DNA from: Notospermus geniculatus
Lineage: Eukaryota > Nemertea > Pilidiophora > Heteronemertea > Lineidae
Reading direction: 5' to 3'
Assembly: GCA_002633025.1 (NCBI GenBank)
Contig: NMRB01000154.1
Span: 367,568-431,567 of the forward strand
Length of the DNA stretch: 64,000 nt
Position 1 is the first letter of the stretch, and every line of letters begins with the position of its first letter. The notes beneath the pieces are model-generated. The model saw only the letters and a list, made by a program, of their open reading frames with translations. It had not been told where the DNA came from and ran no database searches. Made by a program: the position numbers and the translations under genes. Shown here in pieces: positions 12,101 to 25,400 of this stretch.

Positions 12101-15100
12101 CGTATACTTTAACATATAAAAATGGTCTCACAACAATCAAAACTTCTCTTCATGGAAATAAACGGGTGACTTTGAGAGCAAAACTGCCCAATCAACAAGG
12201 CATTCATATCCCATCCACAACCTGATTTGACACACAACTTTTTTGGGAGGCTGCAAAAACAATCTTATCGTCATCAAATCGACTTGATATTTCACACACA
12301 TACGTACAGACGTATACTTTAACATATAAAAATGTTCTCACAACAATCAAAACATCTCATCATGGAAATAAACGGGTGACTTTGAGAGCAAAACTGCCCG
12401 ATCAACAAGGCATATTCATATCCCATCCACAACCTGATTTGACACAAAACTTTTTTGGGAGGCTGCAAAAACAATGTTATCGTCATCAAAACGACTTGAT
12501 ATTTCACACACATACGTACAGACGTATACTTTAACATATAAAAATGGTCTCACAACAATCAAAACTTCTCTTCATGGAAATAAACGGGTGACTTTGAGAG
12601 CAAAACTGCCCGATCAACAAAGCATATTCATATCCCATCCACAACCTGATCTGACACACAACTTTTTTGGGAGGCTGCAAAAACAATGTTATCGTCATCA
12701 AATCGACTTGATATTTCACACACATACGTACAGACGTATACTTTAACATATAAAAATGGTCTCACAACAATCAAAACTTCTCTTCATGGAAATAAACGGG
12801 TGACTTTGAGAGCAAAACTGCCCGATCAACAAAGCATATTCATATCCCATCCACAACCTGATCTGACACACAACTTTTTTGGGAGGCTGCAAAAACAATG
12901 TTATCGTCATCAAATCGACTTGATATTTCACACACATACGTACAGACGTATACTTTAACATATAAAAATGGTCTCACAACAATCAAAACTTCTCTTCATG
13001 GAAATAAACGGGTGACTTTGAGAGCAAAACTGCCCGATCAACAAAGCATATTCATATCCCATCCACAACCTGATCTGACACACAACTTTTTTGGGAGGCT
13101 GCAAAAACAATGTTATCGTCATCAAATCGACTTGATATTTCACACACATACGTACAGACGTATACTTTAACATATAAAAATGGTCTCACAACAATCAAAA
13201 CTTCTCTTCATGGAAATAAACGGGTGACTTTGAGAGCAAAACTGCCCGATCAACAAAGCATATTCATATCCCATCCACAACCTGATCTGACACACAACTT
13301 TTTTGGGAGGCTGCAAAAACAATGTTATCGTCATCAAATCGACTTGATATTTCACACACATACGTACAGACGTATACTTTAACATATAAAAATGGTCTCA
13401 CAACAATCAAAACTTCTCTTCATGGAAATAAACGGGTGACTTTGAGAGCAAAACTGCCCGATCAACAAAGCATATTCATATCCCATCCACAACCTGATCT
13501 GACACACAACTTTTTTGGGAGGCTGCAAAAACAATGTTATCGTCATCAAATCGACTTGATATTTCACACACATACGTACAGACGTATACTTTAACATATA
13601 AAAATGGTCTCACAACAATCAAAACTTCTCTTCATGGAAATAAACGGGTGACTTTGAGAGCAAAACTGCCCGATCAACAAAGCATATTCATATCCCATCC
13701 ACAACCTGATCTGACACACAACTTTTTTGGGAGGCTGCAAAAACAATGTTATCGTCATCAAATCGACTTGATATTTCACACACATACGTACAGACGTATA
13801 CTTTAACATATAAAAATGGTCTCACAAGAATCAAAACTTCTCTTCATGGAAATAAACGGGTGACTTTGAGAGCAAAATTGCCCAATCAACAAAGCATATT
13901 CATATCCCATCCACAACCTGATCTGACACACAACTTTTTTGGGAGGCTGCAAAAACAATGTTATCGTCATCAAATCGACTTGATATTTCACACACATACG
14001 TACAGACGTATACTTTAACATATAAAAATGGTCTCACAACAATCAAAACTTCTCTTCATGGAAATAAACGGGTGACTTTGAGAGCAAAACTGCCCGATCA
14101 ACAAAGCATATTCATATCCCATCCACAACCTGATCTGACACACAACTTTTTTGGGAGGCTGCAAAAACAATGTTATCGTCATCAAATCGACTTGATATTT
14201 CACACACATACGTACAGACGTATACTTTAACATATAAAAATGGTCTCACAACAATCAAAACTTCTCTTCATGGAAATAAACGGGTGACTTTGAGAGCAAA
14301 ACTGCCCGATCAACAAAGCATATTCATATCCCATCCACAACCTGATCTGACACACAACTTTTTTGGGAGGCTGCAAAAACAATGTTATCGTCATCAAATC
14401 GACTTGATATTTCACACACATACGTACAGACGTATACTTTAACATATAAAAATGGTCTCACAACAATCAAAACTTCTCTTCATGGAAATAAACGGGTGAC
14501 TTTGAGAGCAAAACTGCCCGATCAACAAAGCATATTCATATCCCATCCACAACCTGATCTGACACACAACTTTTTTGGGAGGCTGCAAAAACAATGTTAT
14601 CGTCATCAAATCGACTTGATATTTCACACACATACGTACAGACGTATACTTTAACATATAAAAATGGTCTCACAACAATCAAAACTTCTCTTCATGGAAA
14701 TAAACGGGTGACTTTGAGAGCAAAACTGCCCGATCAACAAAGCATATTCATATCCCATCCACAACCTGATCTGACACACAACTTTTTTGGGAGGCTGCAA
14801 AAACAATGTTATCGTCATCAAATCGACTTGATATTTCACACACATACGTACAGACGTATACTTTAACATATAAAAATGGTCTCACAACAATCAAAACTTC
14901 TCTTCATGGAAATAAACGGGTGACTTTGAGAGCAAAACTGCCCAATCAACAAAGCATATTCATATCCCATCCACAACCTGATCTGACACACAACTTTTTT
15001 GGGAGGCTGCAAAAACAATGTTATCGTCATCAAATCGACTTGATATTTCACACACATACGTACAGACGTATACTTTAACATATAAAAATGGTCTCACAAC

Positions 15101-15309
15101 AATCAAAACTTCTCTTCATGGAAATAAACGGGTGACTTTGAGAGCAAAACTGCCCGATCAACAAAGCATATTCATATCCCATCCACAACCTGATCTGACA
15201 CACAACTTTTTTGGGAGGCTGCAAAAACAATGTTATCGTCATCAAATCGACTTGATATTTCACACACATACGTACATACGTATAGTTTAACATATAAAAA
15301 TGGTCTCAA
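9109..15309. repeat. 212-bp satellite array, about 29 units
   Basis: A head-to-tail array with a 212-bp period runs from about 9109 to 15309. From 10780 to 15230 the word ATGTTATCGTCATCAAATCG recurs every 212 bases with one 2-bp exception, and most units are identical. The left eight units are more diverged and alternate between two types. One reads GATCAACAAGGCATATTCAT; the other reads GAAGTACAAAGCATTCATAT and carries CCATGCAC in place of CCATCCAC. The last unit is also slightly diverged. Each unit contains a 90-codon open frame on plus and a 72-codon frame on minus, both with stops. They are repeated by the unit and show no sign of selection as protein. Confidence 0.97.
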
Positions 15310-16055
15310 AAATGGCTATTTTTGCGGCCATATTTAAAACCAATATGGCGGCCACCAGGGGGCGCGAATTTTTGGGGTCCATTTTTTTTCATGATCCTTA
15401 GGTATCAAAGTACCCATGTGGGGAGTTTTATGCTTTCTTGAAGAAGTGAAAGATTCTGGTGAAAATCAACCCTTAACCGCGCTACTACCGTTCTTGTTCG
15501 TAGTCGCTTGTGGAATCATTCGTGGCGCTGAACGGCGTTGCCCGGGGCGCCACGCTGAGAAACCCGTCTTCTCCGCAATTTTTGACCACATTTCCGATTC
15601 GAATACGGTGAGGAACAGGTTGAAATGCTTACCTTTTTAACGTGGCTGGATTCTTCACGCACGTCAACCCATATAAATGTGGCGAGTATATGAAGTTAGT
15701 GTGGCCATGAACGTCCTTCGTACCATTAAAAACAGTAGTTGCGGCCTCCAGTTCACTTAGATAGATGCTAAGTATGGACTCAAATATTCTTGGCGGGCCG
15801 TGTGCAACTACTGCACACACTACTGATTTCTTCGTCAGTGCGGGGACGCTGAAAATATAGTGGGCAACTTATAGCAAGAGTATACTATTGAAGAGAGACG
15901 TAAAGCGGGCAGCACAAAAGACCTTATTCACAAACCTCTCTTAGCAGTTAAGAATTCGTAACATTCCAAGAGCAACTGCGCGTCAACCATTGAACAATGG
16001 TTTTTAAGAGGACGCTACGAAAGCGCAAGTGAAAGTGTGCTTGTGAGGCTCGCAG
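15310..16055. other. Spacer with one exon-like frame (15629-15820, minus)
   Basis: No gene can be assigned. On the minus strand a frame ending at 15629 has an acceptor-like GTGTGTGCAG near 15813 and a good donor (AAAAAG|gtaagc) near 15637. It includes the residues SPHLYGLTCVKNPATLK. I tested it as the next aminopeptidase exon after 17342; the exon phase does not fit, so it is not joined to that gene. Confidence 0.25.
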
Positions 16056-16258
16056 GGTGATATCGCAAGCGATCTGATCGCCGCAGAGCAAGATCGGCTC
16101 TTGACGGCGTGTGCGCTGGATGCCGATGCGTGGAATCGTCTCGCCAGCGATGCTCGCCCATTTATACCAAGCAATACCAAAACCGATATCGCCTAGTCTG
16201 CGGTGGCTGGCGAGAAGATTGCAAGCGATATCGTTCTCACCTTGCCTGGTGTGCTGCC
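16056..16258. mobile_element. GATATCGCAAGCGA foldback family, copy 1
   Basis: The arms GATATCGCAAGCGATC and GATTGCAAGCGATATC enclose text including AGCAAGATCGGCT and TAGTCTGCGGTGGCTG. Related copies lie at 53474-53640 and 56813-57130. It is non-coding. Confidence 0.6.
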
Positions 16259-16429
16259 CGCTGAACTATTTTTTCCTTCTGGTCCATCCATTAGTGGCCG
16301 TCGTGAACTTCATCACTACAATTTCTTGTCAGAAAAAGTTGAAATAACAGTGTCTTACCCGGTGAGAGTCTTTTCTAGAGTTTCCGATTGGGGTCGAAAA
16401 TTTGCTAAATATTCTGGAAATTGACTTTA

Positions 16430-17324
16430 CAGTTGTGCTCAAAAGTTAGTGAACCCCACCATGGAATGCATATTATCATGGTGTATTCCAAGAATTGTTG
16501 TTTTATTGTAAAGCTCGCTTATAAATCATGTACATTGCAGGACATTCTCTTCCTCTGTTACAACCGAGGTCCATTTACTTCTGTTCTTCGACAAATGAAA
16601 TGGGATTTACAGGAAATGGGCCGGTGCAGAAGTATGTGAACCCCTATCATAAACCAAAACAGACATCCACAATGCCCAGAAAAATTCCAAAAACTTACCG
16701 TGGTATGATGCAACTTGTACCCGTTGACCATCCCTGGTCCTTAGTGTCCCTCTTTGGTGTGCAGTCATGCATGTTTGACTGTTCACTGCTTCTCAGTTTA
16801 AAAGGGGGTTCTCTGGGGACGTCAGACACTCTGACTGGAAATGCCGAGGTCCAAACAGCTGTCAGAAGACCTGAAGAAGCGTGTTATTGCTTCCCACAAG
16901 CAAGGAGATGGTTACAAAACCATTTCCAAGCAGTTGGGACTACACATTTCAACTGTGCGCCAGATTGTCTACAAATGGAGGACCTTCAAAACAACAGCGT
17001 GCTTGCCTCGGAGTGGCCGGCNAAGATGCCAGCATTTGATCTCCGATTACAGAAAACGTTTGGTTGCAGTCATTGCAGCCAAGGGAGGATCAACTAAATA
17101 CTAACACTAGGGGTTCACATACTTGTGCACAGGCCCATTACCTGTATATCACATTTCATTTGTGGAAGGACAGTTGTGAATGGCTCTTTTGACGTAACAG
17201 GGAAGAGAATGTCCTGCAATGTACATGATTTATAGGCGAGCTTTACAATAAAACAACAATTCTTGGAATACACCATGATAATATGCATTCCGTGGTGGGG
17301 TTCACTAACTTTTGGGCACAACTG
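16430..17324 (+). mobile_element. Tc1/mariner-like transposon relic
   Basis: This 895-bp element is flanked by TA on each side. It starts CAGTTGTGCTCAAAAGTTAG and ends with the mirror CTAACTTTTGGGCACAACTG, with long inverted termini of about 200 bp. The central plus-strand remnant (16841-17104) encodes a Tc1 helix-turn-helix: MPRSKQLSEDLKKRVIASHK, then GYKTISKQLGLHISTVRQIV, then YKWR and LPRSGR. It stops soon after, and the DDE catalytic domain is absent, so it is a non-autonomous internal-deletion derivative. The duplicated locus near 28888 has the empty site (GACTTTATACTTTAT), confirming insertion after duplication. Confidence 0.93.
16841..17104 (+). pseudogene. Truncated Tc1 transposase (HTH part only)
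   Basis: 87 codons cover the N-terminal paired-like DNA-binding region of Tc1 transposases. Key features are the SEDLKKRVI helix, the GYKTISKQLG recognition helix region and the basic LPRSGR hook. One ambiguous base lies at 17022. The second HTH is degenerate and the whole DDE nuclease domain is missing, so it cannot be active. Confidence 0.9.
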
Positions 17325-17341
17325 TATATACTTTATCTTAC

Positions 17342-19459
17342 CCGGTGAGGTTGTAACCACTGGCAATAAACTGCCTCATGGCTTGTCGGATACACGGCCA
17401 GTACTCGTACCGACAGGCGTTGTGGATGGTTCCTTGGTAATCATCACTGAAAGAGGACACACACTATCTGACACATTTTTCTAATATTTCAGTCGGTCTT
17501 TTGTCTTTTCTGGAGTTCCATACTGAAAAGTGCCTGAGGAAGATCCCGGTTGGGGTCGAAAATTTGCGAAATTTTGGAAGCTGACTTCCTATATTTTATC
17601 ATGTGTCGACTTTTGGAGTCTTTTCTGAAATCTAGTGTGGAAAAGTGCCAGCCTGAAGAAGACCCCGGTTGGGGTCGAAAATTTGCGAAATTTTGGAATT
17701 CCTATATTTTATCATTTTGTGTGTCGACATTTTGTGCTCTCTCTTTCTTTGCCTATTGAGTAGCACAATCATTTGACCCCTGTGTACCACCAATATTGCC
17801 TGTTGGAAAATAATTCGTTTCCCTGTACACACTACACAAATATGTCAAACAAGGTATGGTTACTCTGAATGTGGGACAAATGTTGCCAATTGAATGTAGG
17901 CTATACAGACCTATAACCTGAGCAACATCCGATCAAGTTGATCGGGCCCATGACTTATCAACGACCCCTTACGACAAGAGCTGAAAGTCGTGTATTTTTG
18001 AATTGCTAAAAACCAACCTTAGATTTTCCTTGTGTACCCTGAGCTGCTGCAGGGCTGTGTGGAAATTTGGTTTAATCAATCTCGCCATGTACCTCTGCAA
18101 AATAAACAGACGTACATTTTCGCTGAGGGTTTGACATGAACTATTGATACGGTCACAAAATATTTTTCCTCCTTCAATTGAATAATGCACTGTTAGATTG
18201 GAGGAATTAATTCCTCCAAGCTTCAATTGAATAATGCACTGTTAGATTGGAGGAATTAATTCCTCCAAGCTTCAATTGAATAATGCACTGTTAGATTGTC
18301 GAGTTAAACCGGACGCACATTGACGGCAAATCTCAATGCGGCAGGGGTGTTTTTAAAGTCGACTGACCCAACTCTGCTGGACTCGTCATTCAGCAGGGTC
18401 AGTCGACTTTAAAAACACCCCTACCACATTGGGATTTGCCGTCAATGTGCGCCCATCCTAGCAATATCCACCCCTGCAACTAATGCGGGGCTCCGCGGTT
18501 GCCTCCAACACATATAAACACCGCACAGATTGATTTAGTAATTGAACAAGCCTGGTGGCGTCAAGATTCACGTACGTATAGTCCATGAGCCAGACCCCTA
18601 ATTTTGCAGTTTGACTACCAATTTCGTGACCAGATCCAACCTGGATTTTTGATCAGTCTGATGTCTGAGGTGTCTGAAATCACGTGATGGACACTGACGC
18701 CACCAGGTTCGTTTCTACCAATACTACCTTCAGTTCCGGGAAGGTTGGAGAATAGATGAGCATCTTTCTGATGTAGTTGGCATCATTCATGAAAACAAAC
18801 CACGGATAGGGGGCCGTCTCGTGGGTGAGAAATCTTGCTATGTCGAATACTCGCTCACTCTTCAATAATCCAGCCCTGAAAATGGTGACGTGGTAAGTAC
18901 AATAATGTACGTGTACATGACACAATGTCTTATCTTCTCTCGCATGAGGAATTAAATTCATCATAATCTACCTAATATAAAATATCATAATCTAAAATAC
19001 CAAATACCTAATATAAAATACCATAATCTTGTTGTAGTTTATGATATTTTAAATCCTGTTTCAGCAACACAGCCACCACCACCACTTCACCACAGCAATA
19101 AAACCAATAACAACCATAACAACAATACACTGGTTCCCAGTCCCGACATAGCTGGAGGATAAGAGACCGGTATTGCCTGATGTAACGACGCAGTTGATTG
19201 GCTAGCTCTTTTTGATTTTGAATTTGTAATGTCGCAGTTGATTGGTTAGCTATTTTGGGATATGTGGTAAGCAAGCTCTTTCTCAGTACTGAGGAGATCT
19301 TCTGTGACGTCGTTTCTATTTTTAACATGGCAGCTTTCTGCCATGTAAAGGCCGCCCAATACCGGTCCCTTTCTCTCCGTGAGCTATGTAGTGACCGGGT
19401 ATCAGTCTATAACGACAACTGTTACAACAACAACAACAACAACAACAACAACAGCAGCA

Positions 19460-19499
<40 letters not shown>

Positions 19500-22400
19500 C
19501 AACAAGCCATCATTGAGGAGGAGAAGTACGTCGTTCTCCAAGAACCTAGAGATATTCAAGAGTGGCGGCATAAATATTGTTTGGGGAGAGAGTACACTGA
19601 AGGAACAACTTATAAGTCGTTCCTTCAGTGTGCCAGGATGTGCCTTACCTACAAAGTCGTATAGAAGTCTCCAATAGTTGTATTCGTGTCTTATAAGGAA
19701 AGGCCTCCAGGTTTTGATCCAGTATGTCCGCCAGTAGCTGCCAATTACTTGTATCATAATTCACGATGTAGAAGCCAGTCATGTCAACGTTACCGATGAT
19801 CCAGTCATTGTTTTGGTCAAATGAGCTGATTGTAAGGTTAACTATGAAAAAGAAATCAATGGTTACATAATGGATACATTTATTTCAATGTATCTCTTCC
19901 CAGTCAGCATTTATTTGAGACTGGTCTTCCTTCACAAAACTCCTGAGCGGGTGACCCCATGGTGTCTCCCATGCACTGGGCGAAGGGAGTGTCGCCCAAA
20001 ACAACGAAGACGCAATGAAAACTGAAGTTGACAGTCTGGGGTATCCTCTGGTAAACCGGCGGCTAAAAGTTGTCGGTTTCCAGTCACCGATTTTTTTTAC
20101 ATTTCTCGGCGGCTTTTTACCGGCGGTTGGCCAAGTATAGTTATGATTCCTGATCTTCATGATCAGGAAGCATATTGATTTTGGTCGTGGTGTGTGTGTG
20201 TGTGTGTGTGTGTGCGGGCATGTGCGTACGTGTGCGCGTGTGCGTGTGCAGAGGCTCTGCAGCGCCCCGTGTGGTCTTGGGACTGACCGTCTATCCTAAA
20301 CATACCATTCCGTTGATGCATCCAAATAACGTCGTCTTTCGTGCGTCCTATCGCAGCACCTGATTCAAGGCTGAATGGGATCTCCCATTTGTAACTGTAG
20401 CGAGAGAAAAGCCATCAAGCCTCGTTCCCACTACAGTGGTTTTCACAGGCATTGGGATAATCAACACGCCATTTATTGTTAAACCATCGAAGGGTTATCC
20501 AAAACCCTGTGAAAACTGCGCCGCTCGCCGCAAATCATGGCGGGTTACGCTGTAGTGGAAACGGTGCTTAATGCGGATGTCAGGTCACACTGCGATTGCC
20601 TGCGCTACGACGGAACAGTCGGCATCAGGTGTCGCAATCATGGTCAGGTCACAAAAACGAAAATGTGTACGATCATCGTGGAACAAGCAGCATCACTCGC
20701 GCAGGGAATCGTAACCGTGTTCAGGTCACCTGCGAATGGATTACGCCCGTCGGGATGACACAGACATTGAATAGGTTCAACCTGCGGATCAGGTCGGCCT
20801 TGCGATGGCACAGAACAGGCGCAGGCTGACTTTTCTGGATCACTTTGCGTCTGAGGCACGACAGCGTGGAACAAACCAGTCGCCGATATGGTGCGACATG
20901 ACTGCAGTTGCGACTCACTTGCGACGATCGGGATCAGTCGCCGACCAAAAAGATCACAGATCGCAAGAGTTCAACATGTTGAACTTTTGCGCCACGACGA
21001 ATCATGATCCCGACGGGCGTAATCCAGTCGCAGTCGACCTGACTTGAGTTACGACGTCGTGCGATTATCCAAAACAATGAGCGAGCGGTCACGTGCCAGT
21101 AACTAACAAATCAGCGCGAGGTAAAATAGCACGGAAGCTGCCATCTTGAACAAGTAACATGATCACAAGTCACATGACTTTTATGACTTCACTGTGCTAC
21201 GATCTAGTCGCAGGTGACCTGAACACGGTTACGATTCGCTGCGCGCAGATGCCGCCTGTTCCAGGATGATCGTACGCATTTTTCGTTTTTGTGACCTGAC
21301 CGTGCTTGCGATCCAGCTGATGCCGACGACTCTTCCGTCGTGGCGCAGGCAATCGCAGTGTGACCTGACATCCGCACGATCTTTTTGGTCGGCGACTGAT
21401 CCCGCAAGTGAGACGCAACTGCAGTCATGTCACACCAGATCGGCGACTGATTTGTTCCACGCTGTCGTGCCTCAGACGCAAAGTGATCCGGAAGAGTCAG
21501 CGTGCGCCTGTTCTGTGCCATCGCAAGGTCGACCTGACATCCGCATTAGATCGAACAACAGAAGTGGACACTTTTTACAGGGGGACGCTGTCTAGTCTTA
21601 CACCGGCAGATCGTTGTTGTTGATGGATAGCATGGTTTTCTACTGGATATTACATGTATTTCACCTACTGTACCTGTACAATGTCGAGAAGTTCCCGACC
21701 GATTGTTTTTTGATGTCATAATTACTGAAGCCCATCAGGACCCTCTCCTGTGTCAAGCGTATCTTGTTCCCCTCCACGGACACGTGGATAACGGGGTATC
21801 CTTTTTGATAAAGCCACGTGCCAAGGAACTCCTGCACATTCACGTGGTTACCGTTCCTGTCACCGAACACATCTACGATCTGAAGAGTTGGAAAAATAAC
21901 ATCAAACCTGTCCAACAAAGGGTTCCCAACAAAGATGGCGGTCTACCAGTTCCACCATTATGACGTCAGAAGCGTATTCGCAAAGCCCCCGAAACGCCAA
22001 CGCGAACGCCAAACCAATTGTTAGATGCCACGAAGAGAGCACTGAACAAAAGGACAGACGTTCGCGTCGGCGTTTCGGGGGCTTTGCGAAAACTCTTTAC
22101 TATTCAATGGCCGCTGGCACGCTAAGCTGGTCAAGGCGCCATGGGCACACAAGTTACATATAGGTAAAATAATTGGTAAAATGCGTTTCGTAGCGCTGGA
22201 TAACGAATGGCCACGACGTAATGTGGGAGAACTGGTAGGTCACCATCTTTCTTGGAAAGGTCCAATTTTCAGGAAAACCCGACTATCTGAGCAGTTGGCA
22301 TCAGACAAACTTATCAAATGACACCAAACTTTTGGCAAACATGTAACGACTAGGCCAGGTTTCTTCACCGGTAAACCCTTGCCATGGATGACGTATTGTT

Positions 22401-25400
22401 TGACATTTCCGATGGCCAACCAACGACATGAATGAACAAGGCAAAGAAGCAGACATGAGACTCACAGACTGAACTGCTTGGAAGAAGTCTGTTCTTGTAA
22501 CGGCTTTGAGCGCATTCGTTCTTATGTAATGCTGTAAAAGGGTAAATATGCGAATACTTGGGTGTACAGTAGATAGACGAAATCAAAAGGCAATTACGAG
22601 TACAGATTTGCTTACATGTTGTTTGAACTGGTTGAGAGTAGATGGAAGTGAAAACAAAGCTTTTTAGTCCGCTACTTTCCTTCGCCATCATCTATTTGAA
22701 GATTTATAGACCTCATTTTAAAACTGGGACCAACTCTCCTTGCTTGCATTTAGAGCTTTGGGAAATAATACAGTTACTGGTGATGGTCGGCATTGCTGAC
22801 CACAAAGCAGGCTGTTGATATCTTCGAATCGAAGTCCTGACACCGAGGCTTGTGATATATGATAATTTTGAAGTTGAGCTAGTTTCAAGTGGCAAAGATA
22901 GGTCACTGTGACCTTACAACTCGATTTACAGACTGACAATAAACTTTATTTCAATTGATTTAATTCTGAACCCCCCCCCCCCGTCCTTTTCCATTCAGAC
23001 TCTCCTACTTACCTTAACCCCTCTCATAAATGTCTCCTCGCCAAGGGCGTATCTCATCATCTCCATAACCAGTCCACCCTGTATGGTAAGAGAAAAATAT
23101 TTTAGTTCACACGTTATTTCGACATAGAACTGTGCTGCTAAATCTGTAAAAATATGTTGTTGTGCATTCTGTGTCGGGGGGGGGGGGGGGGGGGAGGGGN
23201 NNNNNNNNNNNNNNNNNNNNNNNNNNNNNNNNNNNNNNNNNNNNNNTCGCTATTGTGAGGCGTATATTCGAATGGTCATCTCTAGCCATATGTCTAATCC
23301 ATCGCTGAACAATATTAAGACCGGGACTTGGACTTGGACTTGGATTCCTTTCACACCGGCGGTCATCAGGAGGAGGGGCACGCTTGTATAGTGACCAGGT
23401 TACCGGATGTTTTTAACTTAGTTTGTTTATTACAAGTGTGAGAAGAAACTTACTTTGCAGTATAAGATGAAGGTATCGTAGGCTCTGTTGATTTCTGCAT
23501 TATTCTTGATGCGGTCGTCAGGCAGCACGATGGGTTGGGTGAGACGATAGCTGTCCTTCAGAACGGCGCGGCGGTGACGGTTCATCGTATGTTCATCCTG
23601 GTGAAACATTTTGTCCTATCAGTCGTCATTCGCTTCAAATAACTTCGGTGTAACTGGCGTTTATTTAAAACTACACGTATATTCGCTGTCACGAGAGTTC
23701 ATCCAAGCTACATTCGCGGGACTGGCGTTCATTTAAACTGAACTCGGCGTTACTAACGTTCATTTAAACTATATTCGCTGTCTAGCGTTCATTTAAACTA
23801 TATTCGCTGTCTGGCGTTCATTTAAACTATATTCGCTGTCTAGCGTTCATTTAAACTATATTCGCTGTCACTAACGATGTCCATTTCAATTATTCATCCA
23901 TGAGTTTTGCTACCAACCATAAAATTAGTACCGTTTAAAAGTAATTTTTGGCTTCCATCAATATTCTTAACTTTCGTGCCAAGAAGATCAGAAGTCTTAA
24001 CACCGCCCTTGAGGCGGCCCTTGTTGGATGAAACAAAAGAAAGGAACCCATGGACAAGGAAGGCCTCAGGTCGGCTACATGTATATCTTCTATACATGTA
24101 GTATTTTGCCTATGATAAGCATAAATATCATTCTCACCAACTTGAATGTAGGGTCTCCAACCTCGGCGATGATTTTCCCGAAGTATTCGGCGAATGCCTC
24201 CTTGAGCCAGAGATCTGTCCACCACGCCATTGTAACAATATCACCAAACCACTGAAATAGGGGTAACGGCATTCTTGACATATTACTTTAAACGGGGGGG
24301 GGGCAGATGTCGATGCTTAATACTGGCTCTGAATTTTTGTGAAAGTTGAAATGAAATTGATAAAGATGGGTTCGTATCACAGTGCAGATAAAACGTAAAG
24401 GATAAGTCAATGACGTCACGCTCCATTCATACACATGTAAGTCTGTCCTGGGTAATATGGCCTTTGTATGCCATGTGACGTCATCAGTGAGGTTTCGCAA
24501 ATCTGACGAAACACGAAGTACGAAATACGGACTTCATTTCCCTGACGTAGGGGTTGGTACCATAGCGCCTGCTGCAAGAGCGTCTTAGCGTATGGCGTTG
24601 GCTCTGGGCCGTATGCACCAAACGAAGATAATCTTCAACTCGGGTTGAGCCACAACTTTTCAATTGTTCGGGTTTACTGGGGTATGATCTGACAATGGAA
24701 AAGTTGTGGCTAAACCTGAGTTCAAGATTATCTTTGCTTGGTGCATACGGCCCGAGTTAGAGTGTATAAAAATTGAAAGTTATCTTCCGTTTCTATATAC
24801 ATTGTACTTTGTAGATACGGAAGTGGAAATTTACATGCTATGCTAAAAGACGAACTAGCAGCATGGACATTTGTGGTACCAACCATCTCCAGAAATACTC
24901 TACATTAGGTCCTGGAAATGAAGTTGAATTTTCTATTTCGTAATAAATTTGTGTTTCGTCAGATAATAGCGCGAAACCTCACAATTGTCGTGAAGCGAAC
25001 ATGGGGCCTATTGGCATGTTCTAGCCGATGGTGTTGCTCACCTGGTGGGCTACCTCATGTGATATCGTGTATGCAATGTTATGCCTCGAAATCGAGTCGT
25101 TCTTGATGGTGTACAACGATGTTTCGAAGTAAATGACCAAACCAAAGTTTTCCATTCCGGCGTACATGAAATCATGAAGCCCGATCTGATCTGCAAAGTA
25201 ACACGAGATAAAACTCACCGAAAAATAGGCGCACTCGCGAGCAGATAGCTCCAGTGAGCGGCAGGCTTAATCGAGAGGTTAAGAAATCACTCCGTTAACG
25301 ATAACACTAACGCTAACGTTACTTTTTACATTGCAAATGTACATGTATACAATGTCATCAGAAATAGCGTTAGCGTTAGTGTTATCGTTAAGGAGCGCTT

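Noticed and set aside
9109-15309. Repeated 90- and 72-residue proteins encoded by satellite units
   Set aside because: Frames occur on both strands of every unit, have no start context or splice logic, and simply follow the 212-bp repeat.
15629-15820. Candidate next exon of the aminopeptidase after 17342
   Set aside because: It has splice-like ends, but every acceptor tried gives a frame with a stop when joined in phase, and the residues do not resemble the M1 C-terminal domain.
19423-19505. Polyglutamine or polyserine coding tract
   Set aside because: The CAA/CAG run lies in an aminopeptidase intron between two well-defined exons; the open frames are due to triplet repetition only.
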